Below are positions 10,639-21,048 of a stretch of 64,000 nucleotides of DNA, one piece after another. Under the pieces are notes generated by a model. That model made no database searches, was not told where the DNA came from, and was given only the letters and a program-made list of their open reading frames with translations. A program made the translations under genes and the position numbers. Origin of the DNA: Calvatia gigantea (taxonomy: Eukaryota; Basidiomycota; Agaricomycetes; Agaricales; Lycoperdaceae). The stretch is from NCBI GenBank assembly GCA_025093985.1, contig JACAAK010000003.1, positions 868,001 through 932,000 of the forward strand, read 5' to 3'. How positions within the stretch are numbered: position 1 is the first letter of the stretch; the number at the start of each line of letters is the position of its first letter.

Positions 10639-13600
10639 ATGCTCTTTCCGCTTTTCCTACAATTTACACTCTTTTATGGGCTGCTGGTTTACGCTCAATC
10701 ATCTTTCCAGCTCGGATATATTCCGCTCGCTGTGAAAACACCGTACTTGCATGCGTGGATCATCAGTAACGGGGGGAAGTCCCCTGCGGGCGCGTGGCCT
10801 AACTTTGTCCTGGCTAACCGGGTAAGTTACTTTTACAACGTCAGTCTGTCGCTCGATGCTGATTCTTTCAAACTTGACAGGAATTCGGGTGGGGTGGAAT
10901 GATCCGCGTCGATGACCAAGGATATCAATGGATGGGAAACAGTGGATACAACTTCACGAGGACAGTGACGAGCGAAATCACCCCTACCAAGAGCATTTTC
11001 AGGCTTGAGGCTGGTCCTATCCAATTCAACGTCACATTTCTCAGTACTATTGAAGTAAGAATTTTCTATCTCGGTTTCAGTTTGGTTAGTATCTCATCGA
11101 GTCTCCAGCCAAACGACTATGTGAGGCAGTCGATGCCGTTCTCCTATATGTATATCGACGGGATCGCCGCCAACGACTCCCAACCTCATACTGTTCAGGT
11201 TTATTCCGATATTTCCGCACGTACGTTTGATCCGTTCTGCTGGAATATAGGAAACTAAACGCTGCGCATTGCAGAATGGGTCGCCAAAGAAGACACAACA
11301 ATGGTGGTGTGGAACACAACGGTAAAGGATAACATGATTTATCACCGCGTTGCACGACAAAGCCCACCTTCAATGGTGGAAAATGATGGTATATCCGAAG
11401 ATGCCACTGGATATTATGCCACGGCCAAGGTGCAACCACCCCTCCCTTCCGTTCTTCTCCGTATTTATCAACACCAACAGCGGTCCGGGCTTACTTGGCG
11501 AACGGGCGCAGACGTTATGTGCCGTGGAATTTTCGCAACCAACGGGAGCCTCACAAATACGAGCGATCCCAGGTTCCGGACAGTGTCCGAGTATGTTGCT
11601 TGTCCCTCCTATAGGAGTTCTTCCAACTGACAAAACCAGTGCCTGGCCGGTATTTTCATTCTCGGTTGACCTGGGCACCATATCTCCAGGTGATCAGCCG
11701 GATCCTGTTGTCTGGTCCCTTGGCCTTGTTCGTGACCCCCTGGTCACCTACACCACGGATCGTCCTACACAGAACCGAAGCGCCTACTATTGGTTAAATT
11801 ATCCTAGCATCGAGGAAGTGGTACGTCCATTGATCACACAAATCGACATGAAACACTTATCGCCCTTTCACTCAGATGTCTGCTTTCTTAGGCGACTTCT
11901 CGGACGCTCTAAGTCGAAGCTTGGTCTTGGACAACAAAGTCCTCTCTGCCGCTTCAACTGTCTCCTCGGAATATGCTGGCATTTTATCGCTCGTAACAAG
12001 GCAGATATTTGCGTCTATGGACATTACAATTCCTTCAGCACAGCCGGGGCAATTCAATAACTCAGATGTGAAGATTTTCATGAAGGACATCGGAGTGTCC
12101 TTGTGAGTCCCCAGATCCCGATCCCGCCGAGTCAGAGGTTAAAACTTCACATAATATTATAGGCGAACGAATCCCGTTGAAGTCATCTATGGTGCACTCC
12201 CCGCTCTCATATTCTTCAATCCATTCCTGGCCCGTGACCTGCTCCAACCTCTTCTCGAGCTTCAGTCCTCACCTAGTTACCCTAATCTTTACGCTGCTCC
12301 TGATCTCGGTAGGTTATTTCTGCCGTCTTTTTTTTTAGTCTGTTCTGATTTTTGCCAAGGCGCCAGCTACCCTCTCGTCCATGAAAATTCCACGGATACT
12401 CATACCCTAGCTGTCGAGAGTAAGTGTCACAATGATCCCTTTTTTTTCCTCAACCCCATCTTATGCTATAGACTGTGGAAATATGCTAATAATGGCATAC
12501 GCACAAGCCGCCAAGTCAGGCGATGGCGCACTCGTCTCTCGCTACGTGCGTTCCCCCTCTAATATACTACGCTATCTCACTGATGTGAACAGTATCCTGT
12601 CTTACAACGCTGGGCGGACTTTCTGATTGAGAACACCCTTCATCCTCGTGGATTCATTACTGCAGATGGCACCAGTAATCCGGATATGTCAAATTTGGCG
12701 CTCAAAGGCATTCTTGGAATCTACTCTATGGCGAAAATTACCGAGGCTGTGGGGGTGTCTAACACCACGTATATGGTTAGTTGTACGCATAGAAGGCCGA
12801 AAGTGCGCTAATAATTTTCACCATTAGGACCATGCTACCCAGCTCATCAAAGACTGGAAACAGCTTGCAATTGCGACAGACGGTCATATCCAAGCCGTCT
12901 ACGGGCAGACGAATTCTTGGGGCCTAATGTATAATCTCTTCCCCGCAGTATGGTTGAGGATGGGTCTGATCGAGGATACTGTATGTTGGGTGTAACTTAA
13001 TCTCTGATTAAATCCGCGGAACTTATGTCGTGCAGGTTCTAGAACATCAAGCTCAGTTTTACGCGCAGCAGAGCTGTGGGTCTTCCCTAGAATTATCCTA
13101 GCCGTCGTTAACCCACTTTATTACATAGCGCCTGAGTTTGGTTTGAGTCTGGATAGCTCACGGCCAGATATTGCCTATCCTCGTACGTCCAAACACCATC
13201 TGTTGAGATGTATACACACAATCTCCTCGTAGATTGGACTTTGATGACCGCCGCAACAATACCCGACAGTTTGGCCACTGTTCGAAACAGGCTCATTGGG
13301 TCAACCCATCAACGTGCATATATGCCGAATACCAGTTCGCCACTGCCAGTAACATACAAGCCATCTAACGGTGACGCCATTTCCGGAAGTGGAAGGTCCG
13401 TCCCTTCATTCAATTTTCAGTTTCAAAGGTCTAAAATTCTGTTGAAGTCCAATCCTCGGCGCCGCTTTTGCCGTAGCGGCTGTGAAGTGCGTTATACCGT
13501 CCGTTCAGACTGAGAAACCATACTCAAACGCCCTCCAGTATCCAAAACGCCAATATTACGGCCCCACAGGTCGGCTCTTCTGGCTCTCATAAAAAGAACA

Positions 13601-14124
13601 TGGTCGGTGCGATCGTAGGTGGTGTGCTCGGCGGCTTAGCGTTCCTCCTCCTCGTGGCTACTGCGATTTTCTTTTTCTGGCGGAGGCACAAACAGCGACG
13701 GGGTGCCGTTGTTGTTCTCGAAGAGGAATATCCAAAACCCGACCCATTCACCCTGGCCGAGTACAACAACGCTAACGGGGGGATGGCACATGTATATAGT
13801 TACACAAATGTGGGGGACCAGCGGACGCCGGAAGGGCCTGGTTTCCCCCAGCCTCAATCACCTTCCGTACGTCCACCTTCGACCTCACTTCAATTCGGAG
13901 TGACTGCTGCCCCTCCACCCACGATGTCGCGAAAACAAAGGGAAGCTCTGGGTCTATCCCTCGGGCATAACCCCACGCCCAGCGAATCAGCTGTGTCATC
14001 TTTCTCAAGTCCAAACTTGGCATCGGCATCTGGGACGGATGATCTCAGAGTGGAAGTTGAACAGCTCAGAAGGGAGATGGAATCTATTCGATACGTAACA
14101 GAAGCCCCGCCTGGGTATACCTAA
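10639..14124 (+). CDS. gtaA-like: Secreted, membrane-anchored glutaminase A-like protein, copy 2 (17 exons, about 870 aa)
   Basis: Tandem paralogue of 6674-10155 with the same exon plan: 10639-10821, 10881-11054, 11109-11220, 11275-11429, 11481-11590, 11640-11820, 11876-12102, 12163-12308, 12360-12419, 12472-12545, 12593-12775, 12828-12980, 13036-13075, 13129-13182, 13233-13395, 13448-13490, 13570-14124. Signal peptide, glutaminase domains, transmembrane helix (about 697-722) and coiled-coil-like tail are all present. Exon 7 is two codons longer than in copy 1. The last intron is unusual: the acceptor AG used in copy 1 has become AA here. I predict use of an in-frame AG ending at 13569, which drops about eight juxtamembrane residues. 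If that site is not used, the protein would end before the membrane anchor and be soluble. Otherwise intact; likely active. Confidence 0.87.
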
Positions 14125-14170
14125 ACCCCTTCCATTTCCTTGTTTTTTCACTTTCCGTTATTTTACTTCT

Positions 14171-14176
14171 AATAAA
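14171..14176 (+). terminator. Polyadenylation signal of glutaminase-like copy 2
   Basis: AATAAA 46 bp after the stop codon, at the same relative place as in copy 1. Confidence 0.55.
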
Positions 14177-14439
14177 GCGATAGCTCTTCCAACTAGTAAT
14201 GGTGGGCAATACGCTGGCACTCTTTATGTAACTACGTTCCTTTCGTAACGTTTCACCCGAATTATTGTATGTATACCCGTTTTCTACTTCGAGGATCGCA
14301 TTATTCGAGCACCTCCAACGCTTTAGGCCTTCAGTCACTAGGCGTGTACGCCTGTGTACGCCTGAGTAAGTGCCCATTATCACTGGGAACAATCTCGAGA
14401 AGCGATCAAAATCACATTGGGCGCGTGTTCTCGTATCAT

Positions 14440-16595
14440 TTCGCTGAATGCCTCCCCGATAATGAAGTGTGAAAATGTCTTACCACATATACATCCGACC
14501 TGTAGGCTTCAAGCAGAATATTACCGTGGACGTGACTTGATACTAGTCTGTGTATGGCAAAAAAATTGCAAGCACTGCAGGAGTACATGAGGCAGTTGGG
14601 CAAAGCTTGTATGAATACAATTCCTTTATGACAGGGAAGTACGACTAATTTGTGCGGCTTCGGGTGTGGGTACCAAAGCTGAGCACTGTGAGCAGTTGCA
14701 GCAACTTGAAAGTGTGCCCAAAAAACTGCGAGACGTGACAAGTAGTCATGGGATGGTGTTTCTCTTTCATTTGTACTTGCCTCCCCTGACCTTTGTGATA
14801 TCGTCCTCAGAAGGTGCGCAGATATTTTCATTGGCCAAGCATGGTAAGTACAGCCCTGTATCCGTCACCACAATGTGCGTATCTCTCATAGGTGTATCTT
14901 CTGCAGGTCGTCGATCCTCGGTTCAGGGTCTCCCCTTCCCCTGTTCCCAAAGAACGCATCACCCCTGTATAACTGTATCCGCTTTCTCTGAAACTAGCAT
15001 GTTATCAAGTGCTCAAGTGTATCCTCTCGGTCTGGCCTCCAGTTCGGCACCCATGGGAAACCAGCCCACGACAACAGTGGCAACCTCAAACTCAAAACGT
15101 TCACAAAGCAGCCCACATCAGAATTTCTCTATGTGTAACGAGATCAAGAAGGCACCAAAAAAGAGGCCTTTCTCTGCTGAAGGCACGAGAGGAAGACGGA
15201 ATTTCGAAAAGTCGGCTTCGATAATCTTGGAGGTGTGGAATGTAGACAATGTGACGGCCTCAGCTGTGATGACACAGTTCCATACACGAAACAGTCTCCG
15301 CCTCCTGTGAGGACGTGCAGACAAGGAAGGTGATGATGGTAAGTCGTCGAATCCCCTTTATTTGGTCCCGGATTAGGCGTAACCCCTCAGTCAATGTCGT
15401 CTGGTCCATATATTTAGATATACTATGCGGGGCATTGCTGACCTGTTTCGTCCAATAGATGAGATGGCCACCTGTCCTGAAGCCATGAATGTTCGGAATT
15501 GACGACGTACGCTACACAAGTTCCTTCCTGGTCCATGAGCGACCTAGGGAAGAGGCCGAATATATTTGCGCATAAGGCATGCCCGGCATCCATGCCCGGC
15601 ATCGGTGCCCTCCTCGCGACAGGAGAGAATAATGACAAGATCATGACCGGATACCTCGAAGTGGGCCTTCTTCCCCATTTAAATATCCCTCGAAACACCC
15701 GTCGAGATTGGCAGGGTTATACATCACGTCCACTGTCCTTTCAAATGATGACGTTCTCCAGGACGCGGAATTCAAGAAGACGCCCCAACAAGTCGTCAAG
15801 AGATGGCAACAAACACCGAACACCAAAACAAGTCCAAAATAGTGCTAGTTCTTGATCAGCTATCACAGCCCCTCAGAGTGCTTCGCTACCCACCGTGCCG
15901 ATTTCAATACCTAAGCCCGAGGTCGGAGAAAGGGAGGAATTTCTTGCGCCAGCTACTGCAAACAATTAGAGTGGCCAGCCGGATGTAAGGAACAACAATC
16001 TTGTGTTTTCGTGCAGCTTTCTTATCGTTGGCTTTTGGTGAATAGAACATTAGACATCACCCACCCTTCAATCCGCACGTTCCATACTCCCTTCCAGGTT
16101 CATTGCCCTCCCAATACGCCTTGCCTCGACAACGTCCCGTGTGCCCAACCCGCTCCCTGCATCAAACACCCGGTCTAGTTTCACCCTGTAAACAGCTTTC
16201 TGAGTTCCCGCGCCACCCAACGAATGCCAACTCTTGTTGTATTTCAGAGGATAATCGCCTTCCTCGTGGCTATCGACCAATTGCTGTGTGTTACGTACAA
16301 AGAATTATTCTTGGCTACTGGGGAGACGGGGATGGGGAAGAGGGTGCTAGTAAAGGTCATTGAGGACGTGGACCGCAATTACCGCTTTGAAGAATTTGAG
16401 AGTAGAGGGTTATCGGGCATTGGATGATGACAGAAAGGTGAATAGAGTGGGGAAGGGAGGAAAAAACAAGGGGGCAGCGGCACGCCACTAGCCCACCCAA
16501 GGCCTCGAGAAGAAGGATGTGTCATCAATGTCTAATGGCCCAAAAATGTGAACAGCGGCAACAGCGAGCCCACCGACTTCTATTTATGCCTTACC
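14440..16595 (+). repeat. Spacer block A, paralogous to 31890-34095
   Basis: A non-tandem repeat of the second spacer block. Shared landmarks are AATGTCTTACCACATAT near the left end, a GGCCAAGCATGGTAAG splice-donor-like site (14833 and 32330) and CTGACCTGTTTCGTCCAATAG (15438 and 32959). The 16063-16500 segment (called R1) also recurs at about 24105, 26390, 33515 and 38375. Donor/acceptor-like pairs (15341 to about 15460) suggest that a plus-strand intron-containing gene once lay here, but reading frames are broken in both copies and I recognise no product. A 13-bp tandem duplication (CATGCCCGGCATC) is at 15578-15603 and is absent from the other block. Confidence 0.7.
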
Positions 16596-16599
16596 CTGC

Positions 16600-17342
16600 A
16601 CCTCCCATCCCCATTTCGGTGGGTCCAACTAGTACCCAACAACCTAACCACTGTTCGGAACAGGCTCATTCCGTCAACATACCAACGGGCATACATGTCG
16701 AACACAATTCGCCATCGCCGGTAACAAACAAGTCATCTAACGGTGACGCTATTTCCGGAAGTGGGAGGTCTGTCCCTTCATTCAATCTTCAGTTTAGTGG
16801 TCTTAAATTCTGTCAAAGTCCAACCCTAGGCGCCGCCTCTGCTGTAGCGGCTTTGAAGTGTGTTATACCTTCCGTTCACGCTAAGAAACTATCCTCAAAA
16901 ACACTTCAGCATCCAAAACTCGATGTTAGACTCCACCGATCAGCTCCTCTGACTCTCATAAACAGAACATGGTCGGTGCGGTCGTGGACGTGTTCGGCGG
17001 CTTAGCGTTCATCCTCCTCGTGACTACTACAATTTTTCTCTTCTGGCAGAGGCGCAAATAGCGACAGGGCGCCGTTCCTTTCTCAGAGTGGAACATCATA
17101 AACCCGGCCCATTCGCTCTCGCCGAGTACAACAACACCAACGGTAACATGTCATACGTATCTAATCGCACAAATGTGGGAGGCCAGTGGACGCCGGACGG
17201 ACCTGGTTTCTCACGGCCTCAATCACCTTCGGACGTGCGTCCACCTTCGACCTCACTTCAATTTGGAGTGACTGCTCCCCCTCCATCCATGATGTCGCGA
17301 AAACAAAGGGAAGCTCTGGGTCTATCCTGCGGGCATAACTCC
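16600..17342 (+). pseudogene. Truncated 3' fragment of a glutaminase A-like gene (relic F3)
   Basis: Aligns with exons 15-17 of the intact genes: TVRNRLI-like segment near 16650, GDAISGSGR, the ALGAAF codons, the membrane helix region (about 16970-17040, frame broken) and the tail up to GLSCGHNS. It is cut at 17342 where sequence switches to the start of a copia LTR on the minus strand. A stop in the post-helix basic stretch (17059) and a shortened helix make it non-functional. It belongs to block A and matches relic F4 at 34100-34944. Confidence 0.85.
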
Positions 17343-18350
17343 ATAAATAGACTGAACCACCGTAGTGGTACGGATCGAGATTCAACACTCCTCCTCACTT
17401 GAAGGAGGGAGATTAACGTTTCATCGATCGAGCGGCTTTATCCCATGCTTCGATATCGGAACCGAAAATCAGTCCTAATTCAGGGCGGAAGAGATTGATT
17501 TTGGTTACGCCAAGATTCTTTGTAAAGATATCGGCGGGATTGTCTTGTGAAGACACATCACCAATAACAATAATACCCTCCTCAACTAATTCTCGCACAT
17601 AGTGGTAATGAATATCCACGTGCTTCGATCGTTTTTCAACAATGGGATTTTCAGTCCAGAATTTGGACCCATCGTTGTCGCCATAGAGAATAGGAGTTGG
17701 GTGCTCAATTTTGAGCTCCTCCAGAAGCTGTGACAGCCATTTCACTTGTCGTGAAGCATCAGACAGTTCTTTATATTCCGCCTCAGTGGACGATAATGAA
17801 ACCGTCTTTTGTCGCCGCGAAGTCCAAGTGACAGCACCGGACGCAATCATACAAATGTTTCCCAATACAGATTGGCGGGTTTCTGTATCTTGAGCCCAAT
17901 CAGAGTCACTGAGGCATTCCAACGTCACTGTCGGTTTTCCAGTATCGCCTTCATATTTTAATGCATAGTTCCTTGTCATAGACAAGTACTTTAGTACATG
18001 AATTCCAGCGCGATAGTGCTCGGGTGCGGGGTTAGCGGCATGTTGTGCCAGCTTAACTACGGCAAAGGCTATGTCGGGCCTAGTACCGATCATCAAGTAC
18101 ATTAAAGATCCAACCAATTGTTGGTACTTTAGACGGAAGGGGTTTGTTGCAGTATCCTTGTTTGTTACAAACTGGAAGCCAGCTGGTAATGGTGTTTTAG
18201 CCGCAGCAGACTGTGGAACCTGGAAGCGCTGCAAGATCTTATCCAGGTATTTCACCTGTTGGAGAAAGATTTGTTGCTTGGAGCGATTCCTCGAGATTTT
18301 CATCCCAAGGAATTCTTCACAGGGACCATGGTCTCTGCATTCCCACTTTT
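17343..18350 (-). mobile_element. Ty1/copia fragment c0: 3' LTR start, polypurine tract, RNase H and RT C-terminus
   Basis: On the minus strand, from 18350, come the C-terminal reverse transcriptase motif FLGMKI, then TRPDIAFAV and the RNase H domain (SDSDWAQD, SSTEAEYKEL, GDNDGS, KHVDIHYHYVRE, NPADIFTKNLG), with a stop at 17413-17415. A polypurine tract (AAGTGAGGAGGAG, 17389-17401) is followed by TGTTGAATCTCGATCC, the expected start of a 3' LTR, of which only about 46 bp remain before the junction with relic F3. The YVDD part of the polymerase is missing on the other side. The long frame 17413-18621 joins NLR exon 3 to this pol piece and is a chimera, not a gene. Confidence 0.9.
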
Positions 18351-20540
18351 TGGTAAACTTTCCCTCCGCAGCTGAGGGCGTAATTAGTTCTGAATACGGC
18401 CGCAAAGCCAGTTTTCTGAAGTCGAAGTCTTTCAAGGCATGGTGTTTTTGTGTATCATCACTCAGACGGATCCTACAGAGGAGTTTGAAGAGGACTCTGA
18501 GATGATCGCCATAGCAACGCCCGTTGTCTGCGTACTTATGTGGCCAAGTAGGATTAAACCGAGGAAAATACTGGCCTGACAATATAATGACTAGGAGGTT
18601 CCAAAACAAGCAAGGGAACAAGGCTTACCATTGATGTCGATACCAATACAACAGGGTGTATGTACGCTTAAATACATCTAGAGTTCATCCGGTTGAACGG
18701 ATGGAGTAACTACATGAAACGTCCGGTTAAGGCGTGGTAGTTAGTACGAGTCATGTCTTCGGAGAACGCTGGACCAGAATAGCTGAAACAGGTACACAGG
18801 TAGTTAGGAATGTAGAATAGCATGGAACTCGTTATGATCGGTGGAAACTCATAACAGAAAAGCTCGTTATAGTCGATGCCTTCAATCTGCAAGAACCCCT
18901 TCACAACTAAGCGAGCTTGCAGGTGGCCATCAGACTTTTCGAGAAATACCCAACGGTTTTTAACCGTCCTCCTTCCTTTCGGAAGATCAACGAGCTCGTA
19001 TACCCCTCGTTTCTTTAACGCTTCGAGTTCCTCGATATACGCAGCCATCCATTTTGCTTTAACAGGCTCAGGAAGCTTAAGCATGTCACGGAAAGTTTCA
19101 GGCTCCCCGTGTGCGGTATTATGTACCGTCTGTATCAAGAAATCTGGACTTGATCCAAATGACAAATCACTTCCTCTAACAGTGTTACCGCACAGTCCGT
19201 CCATATGCAGAAGCCACCTGACCTAATAGGGTCCTCAAGAAAGTCCATGAAGGACGCATGGTAAAACGTGATCGTGGGTATATAACCTTGTCCCAGTGCC
19301 ATGACGGAATGGAGGTACAAACACGCATTTCGAAACTGTGATTCAGATAAGGCCAGTAAATTGGCAAATGTGTCTGCGTAAGTCATGCCGGGCATGCGCG
19401 TTACCAAGAGAATCCATCGCACAACCTCGAGGATTTCGGGCGGCACGCGCTCCATGACAAGAGTGTAAAGTTCATCCAATGCTGAGAGAGGGTGCTTGCC
19501 GGCCCTCATGGTCGAGCGCTTTGCCAACTCGAGGACAACACGTAACAGTCCTACAGGCCCATCGCGGCTGTCTGTGCTGATAAAAAGAATGATGGCGTGG
19601 GCGCAGGCGAACAATCCAGCGGAGAAATCAACAAGGGCCCAGACTTCTCCTTCAGATGGCCACGGTAGCGGGAGATGATGACCACACCCAATTTCCTGCA
19701 GTTTGTCTGCTAAGTATAGCAAGATCTCTTGGTCAATTTTTCGTGATACAGGGAGGTCAATTTGTCGAGATACAGACGTGATGTCCGGTAGGTTGAAAGT
19801 CGTAACGAGCTGGGGCTCAAGGCGACTAAGGAAGATCCAAAGGAAGGGGTTGGTTCCCACTCGAACAGATTCGGCCACAATCTTGATGATACCCTCTTGT
19901 GCCTCTTTCCGAGCACATTCGTCAAGACCATCCACAATGATCACTCGCTCCCCCATTTCTTTCTTCACTGTAGCATTGCTGAACGGAGTGACAAAGAAGT
20001 CGCGGAACTGGTGAGGTAGTGCCTTTGTGACAAGACTTGGTCTGCGGTGGATTTCTTTGTCCAAAACGGCGCCATAGTGGCTAAATTTTTCAGCGAGTTG
20101 GTAGGCGAGGGAGGTGAAGAAGCGGTCTGGATCGTCTCGGTGGTTGGGTCGGGAAAAGAAGAAACTTGCGCCGAGTTTATCGCCTAGGGCTTCGGCGCAG
20201 GACTGCGCAACGGCCGATTTTCCGACACCGGCTGGGCCTTTCACCCACGTAATGCGCTCAGCATGGTGGTCTGTGTTGAGACCCCATCCAGTAAGGTTTT
20301 CAATATAGTTTTGCCGTGTTCCAGGATGGCAGATGGGAGGAGGATAGCGTTCTGAGGAATCGTGAGCGGCTCCTAGGATTGAGGCCGCGCGAAGCCTTTC
20401 TAGACCTGCTAATAGAGTTAACAAGCAAGGTTAGTGAGAAAGGGAATGCGCCTACCAGCTCCCTTGGATTTATCAGACACCTGACTGGTCAACTGGGAGT
20501 TGTTTATCACAACCTTACGGGCACCAGAGAGGATAGACAT
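18351..20540 (-). pseudogene. NACHT-domain NLR-like gene N1, broken by copia DNA
   Basis: Exon 1 is 20456-20540 (85 nt, MSILSGARKVVINNSQ-type start). The intron is 20406-20455. Exon 2 runs from 20405 to about 19144 and holds the whole NTPase: Walker A GPAGVGKSA, FFFSRPNHRDDPDRF, Walker B VIIVDGLDEC and SRLEP. About 500 bp of copia sequence (18643-19143) interrupts the last codons of exon 2. The interrupted codons, the donor and exon 3 (GQYFPRFNPTWPHK) resume at 18642 and stop at 18351, where another copia piece begins. Exons 4 and 5 are absent. In this state the product would end just after the NACHT region (DQVQIS). Family members are STAND-type regulatory NTPases implicated in fungal non-self recognition. 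Confidence 0.88.
18643..19143 (-). mobile_element. Ty1/copia fragment c1: RT start plus truncated inserted LTR
   Basis: Nearly identical to 21480-21980. From 19143 down it encodes the start of copia reverse transcriptase (GEPETFRDMLKLPEP, KWMAAYIEEL, RWVF, ARLVVKGF, GIDYNELF). Within that frame, at 18856, it enters the solo LTR that is complete in fragment c2. It sits inside exon 2 of N1. If removed, the NLR codons on both sides join almost exactly, with no target duplication. Confidence 0.87.
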
Positions 20541-21048
20541 GGTGGTGGGGAAAGAGCGTGTAAAGCGCCCAGCGTGCTGTGCATAAAAAGATTTGCTGTT
20601 TGGCAGATTACAATGATTGACAATGTGCTCGTAAAGTGCTTATGTCACCCGCCACGGAAACCCACAGCACCCGCGTTGCACTTCCTGGGCAACAGTAAGA
20701 TGATCCTGTGAAGCCGTATGAAGTCGGCCTAGGGCCGTAAACCGTCTATGTTGCTTTGTCATCAATCTGACGTTTTTTTCTCTGGATAATTCCAGTTCAT
20801 ACCGTAGTCAGAAGAAAGACACTGCATCCCTGACATATTGTGATCAAATCGCCGAGGCCCCTTTGCGCAAACCTCAGGTTATCTTCACCGTACCTTCAGT
20901 CAGTCCTAAAACCAACGCACAGCCATTCCTATTCCTCCGAAAGTCAACCTTCCAACTGCAAGCCCCACATAGTAGTTCTGGCTTCCTCTCGAAGAGCCAC
21001 TCCCTGCCTGAGGCCCGACGGCAACAGCGTCATCCCGGTTGAAGCAGC
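20541..21048. other. N1 upstream region, duplicated before N2
   Basis: Together with 20113-20540 this forms a 935-bp segment repeated almost exactly at about 22645-23577. It includes the presumed promoter of the NLR gene (divergent from the glutaminase-tail relics) and ends at the junction with copia fragment c2. No coding capacity of its own. Confidence 0.6.

Noticed and set aside
14666..15310. 214-codon plus-strand frame in spacer block A
   Set aside because: The paralogous block at about 32134-32661 keeps only part of it, with different frame breaks; splice-like sites interrupt it and no domain is recognisable.
17413..18621. 402-codon minus-strand frame joining an NLR C-terminal exon to copia RT/RNase H, a possible novel NLR-retroelement fusion gene
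   Set aside because: The first about 90 codons equal exon 3 of the NLR family and the rest is a copia pol piece; the join falls mid-domain on both sides and lies within the mosaic of fragments. It is a junction artefact of rearrangement or assembly, not a designed fusion.
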